Assembly (NCBI GenBank): GCA_030532825.1
Contig: JAUNKK010000025.1
Span: 1-33,758, forward strand
Length of the DNA stretch: 33,758 nt
Source: Propionibacteriaceae bacterium
GTDB taxonomy: Bacteria > Actinomycetota > Actinomycetes > Propionibacteriales > Propionibacteriaceae
Reading direction: 5' to 3'
Position numbers and translations under genes: made by a program
Shown here: in pieces, positions 1 to 7,776 of the stretch
Layout: each line of letters starts with the position of its first letter
Numbering within the stretch: the stretch's first letter is position 1
The notes under the pieces: generated by a model
Told to the model about the DNA's origin: nothing
The model's database searches: none
The model's input: the letters and a program-made list of their open reading frames with translations, nothing else

Positions 1-592
1 ACCAGCCGTCGACGACCGCGCCGACCCCGCCGCCCAGGAACGGAACCTTCTTCGCCAGGAATACCCCCAGCCGCTTGCCGCCGACGTAGTTCATGGCCTG
101 GTCTCGCAGCGCCCGCGTGACACGCGCGTCGATTTGGGGGTCGAAGGCGGGGGCGGTGGCGACGGCGGCCGCGGAACTGGGCAGGTCGCCCGCCGCGATC
201 AGCGCTGCCGAGCTGCGGGGACCCAGCATCACCATGAGGATGGCGGTGCGGACCCGGGGGTCGCTCAGTTCGTAGCCGCGCAGGTGCGCGATCCCTGAGA
301 CGGCCCGCGCCTGCACGAAGGCCGCTGCCGCCAGGTTCGCGGGCACCGTGACCAGCGACACCAGAAACCCACCCCAGTTGGTCGCGAACCCTTGGCCGCT
401 GGCCAGGGCGATGTGCTGGTTCGCCAGCCTTCGGATCGCGATCTCAGGGTCGCGGCGCTGCCTCAGATGCTGCTGCGCGGCCTTCTTCGCCCCGGCAAGT
501 CGCCCGCGTCCCTCGATAGCCAGCTCCAGCAACTGGTGGAAGGCATCAGCGGTGATATCCGCCCTCGCCACCTCGTCGTTTCTGCCGTTCAT
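1..592 (-). CDS. EcsC-family protein, C-terminal part cut by window edge
   Basis: This reading frame is open from the ATG at 590-592 down to base 1, giving 197 codons without a stop; the C-terminus lies outside the window. The N-terminal 60 residues are charged and helical (AFHQLLELAIEGRGRL, then a KKAAQQHLRQRR stretch). A hydrophobic segment follows (GFLVSLVTVPANLAAAAFVQA), and the visible end contains VPFLGGGVGAVVDGW. This Gly-rich motif with the preceding layout is typical of the EcsC family, named after a protein encoded next to the Bacillus EcsAB transporter and of poorly defined biochemical role. A GGAGGAGA Shine-Dalgarno sits just upstream of the ATG, which supports the start. It is divergent from aat. 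Family assignment is by motif recognition only. Confidence 0.75.
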   Translation of the reverse strand, partial: MNGRNDEVARADITADAFHQLLELAIEGRGRLAGAKKAAQQHLRQRRDPEIAIRRLANQHIALASGQGFATNWGGFLVSLVTVPANLAAAAFVQARAVSGIAHLRGYELSDPRVRTAILMVMLGPRSSAALIAAGDLPSSAAAVATAPAFDPQIDARVTRALRDQAMNYVGGKRLGVFLAKKVPFLGGGVGAVVDGW

Positions 593-685
593 GTCTCCTC
601 CAGGATCAAGCTTGGCACGAGACAGGCCCGTTCCGAAGTCAGCCCGGATCTCGGCCTCTCCCCGGCACGCGACCTGTGACCCTGC

Positions 686-698
686 CAAACTAGGTCCC
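686..698 (+). promoter_or_regulatory. Putative -10 element for a leaderless aat transcript
   Basis: The hexamer CAAACT (686-691) lies 7 bases before the GTG at 699 and there is no Shine-Dalgarno. This is the spacing expected when transcription begins at the start codon. No convincing -35 was seen. Confidence 0.35.
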
Positions 699-1412
699 GT
701 GCTCGACAATGTGTTTGGCCCACCCGAGACTTGGCCGAGCTCCGACCTGATCGGCTACAGCGACGAGTTCGACCCGGCCTTGGCCCTCGTGGCCTATCGC
801 TGTGGCGTTTTCCCCATGCCGCTGGACGGCTGGATGGGATGGTGGTCGCCGATGCGGCGCGGCGTGCTGCCCCTCGACGGCCTCAGAATCGCCCGGTCGT
901 TACGCAAGACCGCCGCCCGCTACACCACCACCGCCGACCACGCTTTCCCCGACGTCTTGGCGGCGTGCAGTGATCCGAGTCGGGAAGATGGCTGGATCGA
1001 TGACCGGATCGCCTTCGCCTACACGGCCCTGCACCAGGCGGGCTATGTCCACAGCATCGAAACGTGGGACGGGCAGGGACGCCTCGTCGGTGGGCTCTAC
1101 GGGGTGCAGATCGGTGGCCTGTTCGCAGGCGAGTCGATGTTCCACCACCCGGAACTGGGCCGGGACGCCTCGAAGGTGGCGCTGATCCGACTCGTCGCGG
1201 AACTGCGGCGTCTGGGCGTGAGCCTGCTCGATGTGCAGTGGCAAACCCCGCATCTAGCCAGTCTGGGGGTCGTCGAAATCCCGCGTGCGGAATACCTCGC
1301 CCAATTGTCGGAGGCGCTGGGGGAGCCGCATCGCGGGGATTGGCAACGCAGCGGAATCTGGAACGCCCAGCGGTTACTCGCTGCGCATCAGGAGTCGCGG
1401 GCAGATCTCTAG
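699..1412 (+). CDS. aat: Leucyl/phenylalanyl-tRNA--protein transferase
   Basis: Aat transfers Leu or Phe from aminoacyl-tRNA to proteins with N-terminal Arg or Lys and so marks them for ClpS/ClpAP degradation in the cytoplasm. The 237-residue product has the family signatures in order: YRCGVFPM near residue 30, WWSPMRRGVLP near 50, FAGESMFHH near 145 and SLLDVQWQTPHLASLG near 175. The length is normal for the family. The frame stays open far upstream, but those residues look like the antisense of the EcsC gene. The GTG at 699 is chosen because homology begins shortly after it and a -10-like hexamer precedes it; GTG at 711 is the alternative. The gene stands alone, followed after 6 bases by a convergent gene. 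Confidence 0.9.
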   Translation: MLDNVFGPPETWPSSDLIGYSDEFDPALALVAYRCGVFPMPLDGWMGWWSPMRRGVLPLDGLRIARSLRKTAARYTTTADHAFPDVLAACSDPSREDGWIDDRIAFAYTALHQAGYVHSIETWDGQGRLVGGLYGVQIGGLFAGESMFHHPELGRDASKVALIRLVAELRRLGVSLLDVQWQTPHLASLGVVEIPRAEYLAQLSEALGEPHRGDWQRSGIWNAQRLLAAHQESRADL

Positions 1413-1418
1413 GCCCGC

Positions 1419-1946
1419 TCAGCGTTTGGCGCGGCGCAGGGCCCCGGGCAGGTTATAGACGATCGCCTGTTGGCGGCGCGACGACTCGGCCCACGAGTGC
1501 TGGGCGGCCGACCAGGCCGTGCGGGAGTCGTCGTTCCACTCCGCCATGGACCCGGACAGTTCGTTTCCCAGGACCGCTAGGAGCCCGTTTAGCTCGGCCT
1601 GTGCGTCGGCGAGGCGGGAGACGCCTTCGGGGATTGGGTCCGGCTCGTAGGCCTGGTGCGCGGCCGGGGGGTCGTGTGGGCGGCGGCTGGGCGGGTCGGG
1701 GACCCGCGGTTGGCCGGTCAGGCTGGCGTGCACCATGTCAAGCCCCTGCTTGACCCACTCAATCTCGGAGTCGAATTGGCTGTAGTCGTGCTGAAAGGTG
1801 TTGAACTCGCTCACCCCTAGGTGGGCGGCGAGGTCCGGCAGCTGACGCTGCAGCCGCTGCTGAAGGGCATAGATCTCTTGATGTTTGGCCTCGACCTGGC
1901 CAGCGGCCTTGGCCATCGCGGTGTTGTCCGCGTGCTCGGGGGCCAT
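1419..1946 (-). CDS. Small helical hypothetical protein with a WXG100-like C-terminal half
   Basis: The 175-residue product is not a family I can name. The first 90 residues form probable amphipathic helices (AGQVEAKHQEIYALQQRL, then a DSEIEWVKQGLDMVHASL segment). A Pro-rich linker (about 90-115: PRVPDPPSRRPHDPP) follows. The last 60 residues read as two helices around AEWNDDSRTAWSAAQHSW, which resembles the Trp-turn helical hairpin of WXG100/ESAT-6-like proteins but lacks the exact W-x-G. The ATG at 1944-1946 is chosen over longer frames because GGAAGG lies 8 bases upstream. No signal peptide or membrane segment is seen. The frame is convergent with aat and divergent from pheA. No ESX genes are nearby, so a secretion link is speculative. 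Confidence 0.65.
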   Translation of the reverse strand: MAPEHADNTAMAKAAGQVEAKHQEIYALQQRLQRQLPDLAAHLGVSEFNTFQHDYSQFDSEIEWVKQGLDMVHASLTGQPRVPDPPSRRPHDPPAAHQAYEPDPIPEGVSRLADAQAELNGLLAVLGNELSGSMAEWNDDSRTAWSAAQHSWAESSRRQQAIVYNLPGALRRAKR

Positions 1947-2048
1947 TGACGATACCTTCCAGTCGGGTGGGGACTTGACACTGACCTTATGCCCACAAGG
2001 GGTCAACTCCACCAAGGAATTTGGACACGGCTGGTGAGCGTGGCGCGC

Positions 2049-2060
2049 TACTGTGTGGCG
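2049..2060 (+). promoter_or_regulatory. Putative -10 element for a leaderless pheA transcript
   Basis: TACTGT (2049-2054) ends 6 bases before GTG 2061, and no Shine-Dalgarno is present. TTGGAC at 2021-2026 is the nearest -35-like hexamer, but its 22-base spacing is too long to count on. Confidence 0.35.
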
Positions 2061-2981
2061 GTGCTTGGATACTTCGGCCCCGCGGGAACCTTCACCCATC
2101 AAGCCTTTCAAACCATCACGAATAAAGAGGGTATACCGTTTGCTAGTGTCGCGGAGGCGCTCGACGCGGTCCGCAGTCGCCAGATCGAGGCGGCGGTCGT
2201 GCCCATCGAGAACTCCGTCGAGGGCGGGGTCTCGGCGACTCTGGATAAGCTGGCCGACGGCGACCCCCTGCGGATCACCGGCGAGATCGTCATCCCCGTC
2301 GAGTTCGGGCTATACGTGCGGCCGGGCACCTCGCTGGACGCGGTGCGTTCAGTGCTGACGCACGGTCACGCCGCCGCCCAGTGCCGCGACTGGTTGGCGA
2401 CGATGATCCCCGACGCGCAGGTCACGGAGGCTGGGTCGACGGCGGGAGCCGCCCGGGAGGTAGCCGACCCGGAGTCGAGGTACGACGCGGCTATCTGCGC
2501 CCGCATCGCGGGGCAGCTCTACGGGCTCGACGAACTTGCCCACTCGATTGAGGACAACCCGGGGGCGGTGACGCGCTTCGTCGTCGTCTCCCCGCCTGGC
2601 ACAGTCCTAGCGCGCTCCGGCGCCGACAAGACCACCCTGGTCGCCTACATGCGCGAGGACCACCCGGGCGCGTTGCTGGAGATCCTGCAGCAGTTCGCGG
2701 TGCGTGGGGTGAACTTGTCCCGTATCGAGTCCCGGCCCACGAAGACGTTCCTGGGCAGCTACTGTTTCTCCATCGATGCCGAGGGGCACCTGGCAGACCA
2801 TCGCCTCGCGGAGGCGCTGCTGGGCCTGCACCGCATCTGCCGCGACGTCGTCTTCCTCGGCTCCTACCCACGGGCGGATGCGCAGCCGCCGGATGTCCGC
2901 GCCGGGTTCGCCGACGCCGACTTTCAGGAAGCGGCGCGGTGGCTGGCCACCCTGTCCAGCCACGTCACGGAATCCGCGTAG
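2061..2981 (+). CDS. pheA: Prephenate dehydratase
   Basis: PheA converts prephenate to phenylpyruvate, the committed step to phenylalanine. The 306-residue protein has a PDT catalytic domain (about 1-185) starting [15 protein letters not shown]. It includes [16 protein letters not shown] near residue 50 and the [12 protein letters not shown] segment near 175 that carries the catalytic Thr-Arg-Phe. An ACT domain (about 194-275) follows, with HPGALLEIL and SRIESRPTK, the two loops that bind the feedback inhibitor phenylalanine. There is no chorismate mutase domain, which is the usual actinobacterial layout. GTG 2061 is preferred because TACTGT sits 6 bases upstream; GTG 2055 is an in-frame alternative that adds two residues. 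serS follows after 11 bases. Confidence 0.93.
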   Translation: MLGYFGPAGTFTHQAFQTITNKEGIPFASVAEALDAVRSRQIEAAVVPIENSVEGGVSATLDKLADGDPLRITGEIVIPVEFGLYVRPGTSLDAVRSVLTHGHAAAQCRDWLATMIPDAQVTEAGSTAGAAREVADPESRYDAAICARIAGQLYGLDELAHSIEDNPGAVTRFVVVSPPGTVLARSGADKTTLVAYMREDHPGALLEILQQFAVRGVNLSRIESRPTKTFLGSYCFSIDAEGHLADHRLAEALLGLHRICRDVVFLGSYPRADAQPPDVRAGFADADFQEAARWLATLSSHVTESA

Positions 2982-2992
2982 TCTTAGGTGCC
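2979..2992 (+). promoter_or_regulatory. Putative internal -10 element before serS
   Basis: TAGTCT (2979-2984) overlaps the pheA stop and lies 8 bases before the serS ATG, so serS may have its own leaderless transcript besides read-through from pheA. TAGGTG just upstream of the ATG could instead serve as a weak ribosome binding site. Confidence 0.3.
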
Positions 2993-4261
2993 ATGATCGA
3001 TCCAAAGTGGCTGCGCAACAATCCCGATCTCGTCCGGCGCTCGCAGGGGGCCCGCGGGGATTCCGTCGAATTGGTTGACGAGTTGCTCGCCGCCGACGAG
3101 GCACGTCGTTCCGGGATCATCACATTCGAGAAGCTCCGTGCCGAGCAGAAGGACCTAGGCAAGCGCATTCCCAAGGCCCAGGGGCAGGAGAAGACCGACC
3201 TGCTGGCCCGCACTAAGCAACTCGCAGCGGACGTCAGGGCCGCCCAGGAGGCCTCGGAGGCGGACGCGGCGCGCTTCGATGAGCTGATGCTGGGGCTCGG
3301 CAACATCGTCCTTGACGGGGTTCCGCGCGGCGGTGAGGACGACGGCGAAGTGCTGGAGACGGTGGGAACCCCGCGTGATTTCGCCGCCGAGGGCTTCGAG
3401 CCGAAGGACCACCTGGAACTCGGCGAGGTGCTCGGCGCCATCGACATGGAACGCGGCACGAAGATCTCCGGATCGCGGTTCTATGTGCTGACCGGGGTGG
3501 GGGCACAACTGGAACTCGCGTTACTGAACCTGGCCATGACCAAGGCCGCCCAGTGGGGGTTCACGCCCATGCTCCCGCCGGCGCTAGTGAAGTCGGAGGC
3601 CATGGCTGGCACCGGGTTCCTCGGTCAGGCCGCGAAAGACGTCTACCACCTGCCTGCCGACGACCTGTACCTCGTCGGTACCTCCGAGGTGGCCCTAGCC
3701 GCCTATCACAGTGACGAGATCCTCGACCCGGCGACGCTGCCTCGCCAGTATGCCGCGTTCAGCCCCTGCTTCCGTCGCGAAGCCGGGTCTTACGGTAAAG
3801 ACACCCGTGGCATCTTCCGGGTGCACTGGTTCGACAAGGTGGAGATGTTCGTCCACTGCCTGCCCGAGGATGCCGAGGCCTGGCACCAGAAGCTGCTGGG
3901 CTTCGAGAAGGAGTTCCTGACTGAGCTGGAGATCCCGTTCCAGGTGCTTGATGTCGCCTCCGGGGACCTGGGGCTCAGCGCCGCCCGCAAGTACGACTGC
4001 TACGCCTGGCTGCCTACCCAGCAGCGCTACCGCGAGGTGACCTCGACGTCGAACTGTACGCAGTTCCAGGCCCGCCGGCTCGGCATCCGCTACCGCACCG
4101 AGTCGGGAACAGAGCACGTGGCCACCCTCAACGGAACCCTGTGCGCTATGACCCGCATCATCATCATGCTGCTGGAGAACCACCAGCAGGCTGACGGCTC
4201 CGTGCGGGTTCCGGAGGCCCTGCGCCCCTACCTGGGCGGGCTGACGGCTCTGACCGCGTAA
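2993..4261 (+). CDS. serS: Serine--tRNA ligase
   Basis: SerS charges tRNA-Ser (and tRNA-Sec where present) with serine. The 422-residue product starts [17 protein letters not shown], the usual SerRS N-terminus. A long coiled-coil tRNA-binding arm follows (about 30-105, rich in Lys, Glu and Ala). The class II catalytic core includes motif 2 ([20 protein letters not shown], near 255-275, with both catalytic Arg residues) and motif 3 ([19 protein letters not shown], near 380-400). Length and motif spacing are normal. The ATG is fixed by this N-terminal homology. The pheA-serS neighbourhood is also seen, from memory, in mycobacteria. Confidence 0.96.
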   Translation: MIDPKWLRNNPDLVRRSQGARGDSVELVDELLAADEARRSGIITFEKLRAEQKDLGKRIPKAQGQEKTDLLARTKQLAADVRAAQEASEADAARFDELMLGLGNIVLDGVPRGGEDDGEVLETVGTPRDFAAEGFEPKDHLELGEVLGAIDMERGTKISGSRFYVLTGVGAQLELALLNLAMTKAAQWGFTPMLPPALVKSEAMAGTGFLGQAAKDVYHLPADDLYLVGTSEVALAAYHSDEILDPATLPRQYAAFSPCFRREAGSYGKDTRGIFRVHWFDKVEMFVHCLPEDAEAWHQKLLGFEKEFLTELEIPFQVLDVASGDLGLSAARKYDCYAWLPTQQRYREVTSTSNCTQFQARRLGIRYRTESGTEHVATLNGTLCAMTRIIIMLLENHQQADGSVRVPEALRPYLGGLTALTA

Positions 4262-4330
4262 CCGTAGTTGAATGTGCTGCCTGGGCGACCAGGCCGTGTT
4301 GGTGCGCCGTGGGAAGCTTGCTCCGGTACC

Positions 4331-4350
4331 TAGGATCCCCAAGGAGAAGC
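4331..4350 (+). promoter_or_regulatory. -10-like box and strong ribosome binding site of the HAD gene
   Basis: TAGGAT (4331-4336) is a good -10 match. It is followed by AAGGAGAAG (4341-4349) a few bases before the ATG at 4355. A matching -35 is not obvious. This gene therefore probably has a short leader with a Shine-Dalgarno, unlike several neighbours. Confidence 0.4.
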
Positions 4351-4354
4351 AACG

Positions 4355-5134
4355 ATGACTTTTCGACCCAAGCTGGTGGCCCTCGACATCGACGGCACCC
4401 TCGTCGATCAGGCCCGCGTCCTGCCGGATGAGGTTCGATCCGCGGTGCGGCGCGTGCTCGACGCAGGCGCGACCGTCGTGCTGACCACCGGTCGCGCCTG
4501 GCCTGGCACCGAAACCCTGTTTAGGGAACTCGGCCTGCCGCCCGGCCCGTCCGTGTGTGCCAACGGCGCCCAGGTCATCGACTACCCACCCCTCAATGTG
4601 CGCTACGAGGAGCGTTTCGACCCGGCCGACACCATCGAGAAGGTGGCCCGCCTCGCCCCGAACGTCACGCTCGCCGTCCAAGACGGCATCGACTGGCGAG
4701 TTTCCAAACCCTTTCCTGATGGGGAACTGACGGGCAGCGTTACCGTCCAGTCCTTGGCACAACTCGCCGAGCGGCCTGTCTCCCGGATCGTGCTGCGCGA
4801 CCCGGGCAGCGACGGCGCGGCCTTCAACCGGATGGTCGAATCCCTCGGCCTGCACGAGGTGTCCTATTTCATCGGGTGGTCGGCGTGGCTGGATATTGCG
4901 CCGCTGGGCGTGGACAAGGCCCACGGCCTCGCGCGCGTTGCCGCCGACCTCGGACTGTCCGCAGCCGATGTGCTGGCCATCGGTGATGGTCACAACGACA
5001 TTGAGATGCTGCGCTGGGCCGGGCGTGGCGTCGCGGTGGGGGACGCCCCCGACGAGGTGAAGGCCGCCGCCGACCACATCACCGGAGACTTTGCCGCTGG
5101 GGGCACCGTCGCTGAACTGAACCGTTGGTTCTAA
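4355..5134 (+). CDS. Cof-type HAD-IIB phosphatase
   Basis: This is a haloacid dehalogenase superfamily hydrolase of the Cof/YidA type, probably a cytoplasmic phosphatase acting on sugar phosphates or flavin/vitamin phosphates. Motif I is LVALDIDGTLVD, with the nucleophile Asp11 and acid/base Asp13. Motif II is the Thr pair in VVLTTGRAWP near residue 47. The conserved Lys is in GVDKAHGL near 185, and motif IV is GDGHNDIEML near 210. The C2-type cap lies between motifs II and III. The 259-residue length is normal. An AAGGAGAAG ribosome binding site supports the start. The substrate cannot be read from sequence. The gene ends 3 bases before a hairpin shared with the convergent WhiB-HTH gene. Confidence 0.9.
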   Translation: MTFRPKLVALDIDGTLVDQARVLPDEVRSAVRRVLDAGATVVLTTGRAWPGTETLFRELGLPPGPSVCANGAQVIDYPPLNVRYEERFDPADTIEKVARLAPNVTLAVQDGIDWRVSKPFPDGELTGSVTVQSLAQLAERPVSRIVLRDPGSDGAAFNRMVESLGLHEVSYFIGWSAWLDIAPLGVDKAHGLARVAADLGLSAADVLAIGDGHNDIEMLRWAGRGVAVGDAPDEVKAAADHITGDFAAGGTVAELNRWF

Positions 5135-5137
5135 AAA

Positions 5138-5160
5138 GGGGGCCGCATCATGCGGCCCCC
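5138..5160 (-). terminator. Rho-independent terminator between convergent genes
   Basis: GGGGGCCGCA (5138-5147), a 3-base loop and TGCGGCCCCC (5151-5160) form a perfect 10-bp stem. On the minus strand it is followed by five T residues (AAAAA at 5133-5137 on the plus strand). It is therefore a canonical terminator for the WhiB-HTH gene and probably also stops the HAD transcript without a T-tract. Confidence 0.85.
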
Positions 5161-5177
5161 GGTTGACGTCGTAGAGG

Positions 5178-5723
5178 TCAGGCGACCTCGGTGGCGGGAT
5201 GGAGCACCTGGGCGGCGACGGCCATGACCTCTTGCTTTGTGGGCTTGGGGCGCTTGAGCGGCTGGACGGTGGTGCCCTTGGCCTCGGCGCGGCGCAAGTG
5301 GCGTTTCACCGTGGATACGGAACAGCCGATGCGCGCCGCGATGGCCGACAGGGGCTGGGTCGGGTTAGCCATGCGGAGGCGGTGGATCTCCTCCTGATCG
5401 AAGCTCCGGCCTGAGTTCACGCCAGCGTAGGTATCGAGTTCGATGGGATCGACCTCCACGCCGAGGCGGGCGCGGATTTCGCGGCGCTGGGACTCGGTGG
5501 TGCCGGCGACGATGCCTGCGACGTCGTGGTGCACGACAGCGTCGGAGAGACATTCGGCACGGAGCGGGCAGGAACCGCAGAGGCTGGTGGCGCGCGCCAT
5601 CATGGCGGCCTGGTTGCGACGCTGATCGGCGGTCTCGACGCGAGTGTCCTCCTCCAACAAGGGGTTCTGGAATAGCGAGGCGAACTTAACGCACGGGGTG
5701 GCGGTGTCGAGCACGATGGTCAC
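5178..5723 (-). CDS. WhiB-like iron-sulfur protein fused to a C-terminal helix-turn-helix
   Basis: The 181-residue protein looks like a WhiB-family regulator with an added DNA-binding domain. The WhiB part (about 8-95) has a Cys at TPCVKF (residue 12) and LCGSCPLRAECL (near 49-56), giving the four cysteines expected to hold a 4Fe-4S cluster. Where WhiB proteins have G-[VI]-W-G-G followed by a T-E-x-x-R stretch, this one reads AGIVAGTTESQRR, so the Trp is replaced by Val. Residues 115-150 (EEIHRLRMANPTQPLSAIAA, then RIGCSVSTVKRHLRRAE) form a clear helix-turn-helix, and a Lys/Pro-rich tail follows. The GTG start has GGAGGA 6 bases upstream. It is divergent from the whiB4-like gene and ends in a strong terminator. 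Role: probably redox-responsive regulation (inference). Confidence 0.75.
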   Translation of the reverse strand: MTIVLDTATPCVKFASLFQNPLLEEDTRVETADQRRNQAAMMARATSLCGSCPLRAECLSDAVVHHDVAGIVAGTTESQRREIRARLGVEVDPIELDTYAGVNSGRSFDQEEIHRLRMANPTQPLSAIAARIGCSVSTVKRHLRRAEAKGTTVQPLKRPKPTKQEVMAVAAQVLHPATEVA

Positions 5724-6206
5724 TTTGAGTCCTCCCTGCCCCTGACTTTCGAGGGCTGTTCGAATTCCTGTCCCTCCAGGGTGACGGATCGCGCGGTGGC
5801 TTGGGAGGAATTTCGGTAGGAGGTACTACCTGTATTCCCTGGGTATCCGACTTGCCCGTATCTAAGTACGAATACTTAGTGAAAAACTAGATCCAAAGCG
5901 GCTCTGACTAGGTGTTCTGTGGCATCGATGTCAACCTTTCGGCTGAAACTCCCAGTCAGGTGGAGGTGGCTGGCGGCTCCTCCCCCAGGTCGTTGACCCC
6001 GTCGGCTGGTATGAGTACTCATGTGCCCTCCGGATGGAACCTGCCGTCCCCTCGGCAGCTCATTGAGATTTTAACAACACTTGGGGTCGCGTTCACACCG
6101 CGGGGCATCTGGCGTTGTGAGACGCGCCTGCCGCACTTTTGCTTTTCGAGTTCATGCGTTAGCCTCAGATAATCATCTAAGGATCGATGCGCGAGGGAGG
6201 GCATGG
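5724..6206. other. 483-base divergent regulatory region between two whiB-family genes
   Basis: This stretch is AT-richer than its surroundings and no coding frame in it looks real. It holds an inverted pair GGTAG/CTACC (5815-5830), a 7-bp perfect inverted repeat CTAAGTA-N4-TACTTAG (5862-5879), a 12-bp perfect palindrome ATGAGTACTCAT (6011-6022) and a promoter for the downstream gene (6145-6173). The core AGTAC recurs in the last two palindromes. Protein binding at these sites, perhaps by the WhiB proteins themselves, is inference. Confidence 0.6.
6145..6173 (+). promoter_or_regulatory. Promoter of the whiB4-like gene
   Basis: TTCGAG (6145-6150) and GATAAT (6168-6173) are separated by exactly 17 bases. 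The -10 is a strong match and the -35 a moderate one. A short leader with GGGAGGG follows before the ATG at 6207. Confidence 0.5.
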
Positions 6207-6491
6207 ATGTCTCTGGCGGATGTAAGCGAGTGGACGCTTCAGGCCAAGTGTCGAGACATGGCTGACGCGCTGTTCCCAGAAGGCAAGGATCAGAAACGCG
6301 CGAGGAACGTCTGCATGGGATGCCCGGTTCGGATGGAGTGCCTCATCGAGGCGCTCGACAACCGGATCGAATGGGGGGTCTGGGGGGGAATGACGGAGCG
6401 GGAACGAAGACACCTGCTGCGAACGCGGCCCGACATCACGTCCTGGCGGGAGGTGCTGACCACCTACGGTCAGCTATCGCGCGCCAGCTAG
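6207..6491 (+). CDS. whiB4: WhiB4-like 4Fe-4S transcriptional regulator
   Basis: The 94-residue product is a single WhiB domain. AKCRD carries the first Cys (residue 15), VCMGCPVRMEC the other three in C-x2-C-x5-C spacing, and EWGVWGGMTERERR is the intact turn motif that contacts the principal sigma factor in studied family members. The sequence after it (RTRPDITSWREVL) resembles mycobacterial WhiB4, and the next genes (DUF4177, RidA-like, nth, NUDIX) match my memory of the M. tuberculosis whiB4 neighbourhood, so the subfamily call rests on both. The ATG at 6207 has GGGAGGG at a suitable distance; ATG 6203 is out of frame. It probably responds to oxygen, NO or redox state (family knowledge). 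Confidence 0.85.
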   Translation: MSLADVSEWTLQAKCRDMADALFPEGKDQKRARNVCMGCPVRMECLIEALDNRIEWGVWGGMTERERRHLLRTRPDITSWREVLTTYGQLSRAS

Positions 6492-6543
6492 CGGTCTCGT
6501 AGCTGGGGATCGGTTGTCGCGGCTGCGATGGGGGTGGCAGGCT

Positions 6544-6705
6544 ATGGCCATGACCAAGTGGGAGTACCTGACCGCACCAATCCTGAGCCACGTCTCACAG
6601 CAGATTCTCAACAACTTCGGTTCCGAGGGTTGGGAGCTCGTCGCCATCGCCCCCGGGCCGAACCCGGACACCGTTGTCGGATACTTCAAGCGGCCGGTGG
6701 GCTGA
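6544..6705 (+). CDS. DUF4177-type small protein
   Basis: The 53-residue protein MAMTKWEYLTAPILSH ... GWELVAIAPGPNPD ... GYFKRP matches the small DUF4177 pattern: KWEY at the start, a helix, G-WELV and a final Y-x-KRP strand. Function is unknown. A second ATG at 6550 (MTKWEY) is equally plausible. The stop is 1 base before the ridA ATG, so the two are almost certainly co-translated. A protein of this type sits at the same place next to whiB4 in mycobacteria (from memory). Confidence 0.8.
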   Translation: MAMTKWEYLTAPILSHVSQQILNNFGSEGWELVAIAPGPNPDTVVGYFKRPVG

Positions 6706-6706
6706 C

Positions 6707-7162
6707 ATGAGTACGCCGTCGCAACGCCTTGCCGCGCTCGGGCTGGAACTGCCCGCCGTCGCCGCACCCCTGGCCGCCTACACGCCCGCCCTCACGGTGG
6801 GCAACCAGGTCTGGACCTCCGGGCAGCTGCCCCTCAAGGACGGCACCCTGACGGCCACCGGCCGCCTCGGCGACGCCGTCGAGCTAGCCGATGGTGCCGC
6901 AGCCGCTCGGCAAAGCGCCCTGAATGCGCTGGCTGCCGTCGCCGACCAGGCCGGTGGTCTCGACAAGATCGCCCGCATCCTGAAAGTCGTGGTGTTCGTT
7001 GCCTCCGCGCCCGGATTCACCGCGCAGCCGCAGGTGGCCAACGGCGCTTCCGAGCTGTTGGGTGAGCTCTTCGGTACCCCACATGTCCGCAGCGCCGTCG
7101 GCGTGGCGGTCCTGCCGATCGATGCCCCCGTCGAGGTGGAACTGGTGGCGGAACTCGCGTGA
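6707..7162 (+). CDS. RidA/YjgF-family protein
   Basis: The 151-residue protein belongs to the RidA superfamily, whose best-known members hydrolyse reactive enamine/imine intermediates released by PLP enzymes. It shows the landmarks of the larger subgroup: LTVGNQVWTSGQLPLKDG near residue 30, AARQSALNALAAVADQAGGL near 75, VVVFVASAPGFT near 95 and a terminal HVRSAVGVAVLPIDAPVEVE with the conserved Arg of the active-site pocket. The ATG at 6707 is 1 base after the DUF4177 stop. Its stop overlaps the nth GTG by 4 bases. Classical RidA deaminase activity is not assured in this subgroup. Confidence 0.88.
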   Translation: MSTPSQRLAALGLELPAVAAPLAAYTPALTVGNQVWTSGQLPLKDGTLTATGRLGDAVELADGAAAARQSALNALAAVADQAGGLDKIARILKVVVFVASAPGFTAQPQVANGASELLGELFGTPHVRSAVGVAVLPIDAPVEVELVAELA

Positions 7163-7776
7163 CCGCAGCCCGCATCGCGGAGCGGCTCGCCGAAACCTAC
7201 CCCGACGCCCATGGCGAACTGCACTTCCGCAACCCCTTCGAGTTGCTGGTCGCCACGGTTTTGTCCGCGCAGACCACGGACAAACGGGTCAACGAAGTCA
7301 CGCCTGGACTGTTCGCCCGGTTCCCGGACGCCGAGCGGCTCAGCGAAGCCGAGCAGGACGCCGTCGAGGCGCTGATCAGCAGCCTCGGGCTGTTCCGCTC
7401 CAAGGCTGCGTCGCTGATCCGGCTGTCGGGGATGCTCGTGGCCGAGCATGACGGGAAGGTTCCACGGACCCTGGGAGAGCTGGTTGCGCTGCCGGGCGTG
7501 GGTCGAAAGACGGCGAACGTCGTGCTCGGCAACGCCTTTGGGGTGCCTGGCATCACCCCTGATACCCACCTGATCCGGTTGACAAACCGATTCGGCTGGG
7601 TGGATTCCACCAAACCCGACGACGTTGAGCGGGCCGTTGCAGGGCTGTTTCCGCCGGAGGAGTGGGTGATCCTGTGCCACCGCATCATCTGGCACGGCCG
7701 CCGTATCTGCCACGCCCGGAGGCCGGCGTGCGCCGAATGTCCCGTGGAGGATTTGTGTCCCAGCTCGATTCTCTGA
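7159..7776 (+). CDS. nth: Endonuclease III
   Basis: Nth is the bifunctional glycosylase/AP lyase that removes oxidised pyrimidines in base excision repair. The 205-residue protein carries the helix-hairpin-helix LPGVGRKTANVVL, with the catalytic Lys at 117, and Asp135 in TPDTHLIRL. The four cysteines of the 4Fe-4S loop are at 184, 191, 194 and 200, in the exact C-x6-C-x2-C-x5-C spacing. The GTG start lies inside the ridA stop (GTGA overlap), so the gene is translationally coupled. Its 3' end overlaps the NUDIX start by about 22 bases. In M. tuberculosis nth is separated from the RidA-like gene by crp and a hydrolase gene, which are absent here (from memory). Confidence 0.95.
   Translation: MTAARIAERLAETYPDAHGELHFRNPFELLVATVLSAQTTDKRVNEVTPGLFARFPDAERLSEAEQDAVEALISSLGLFRSKAASLIRLSGMLVAEHDGKVPRTLGELVALPGVGRKTANVVLGNAFGVPGITPDTHLIRLTNRFGWVDSTKPDDVERAVAGLFPPEEWVILCHRIIWHGRRICHARRPACAECPVEDLCPSSIL

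Noticed and set aside
348-698. Long N-terminal extension of Aat
   Set aside because: Antisense to the EcsC gene and with no Aat homology; the family length is reached from 699.
3695-5077. 460-codon minus-strand open frame
   Set aside because: It is antisense to serS and the HAD gene, both well supported; its composition (Gly, Arg, His-rich) is the usual shadow of GC-rich coding DNA.
5912-6172. 86-codon plus-strand frame in the divergent whiB region
   Set aside because: No ribosome binding site, no family resemblance, and it covers palindromes and the whiB4 promoter, so the region is better read as regulatory.
6778-7713. 311-codon minus-strand open frame
   Set aside because: Antisense to ridA and nth, which have full family signatures.
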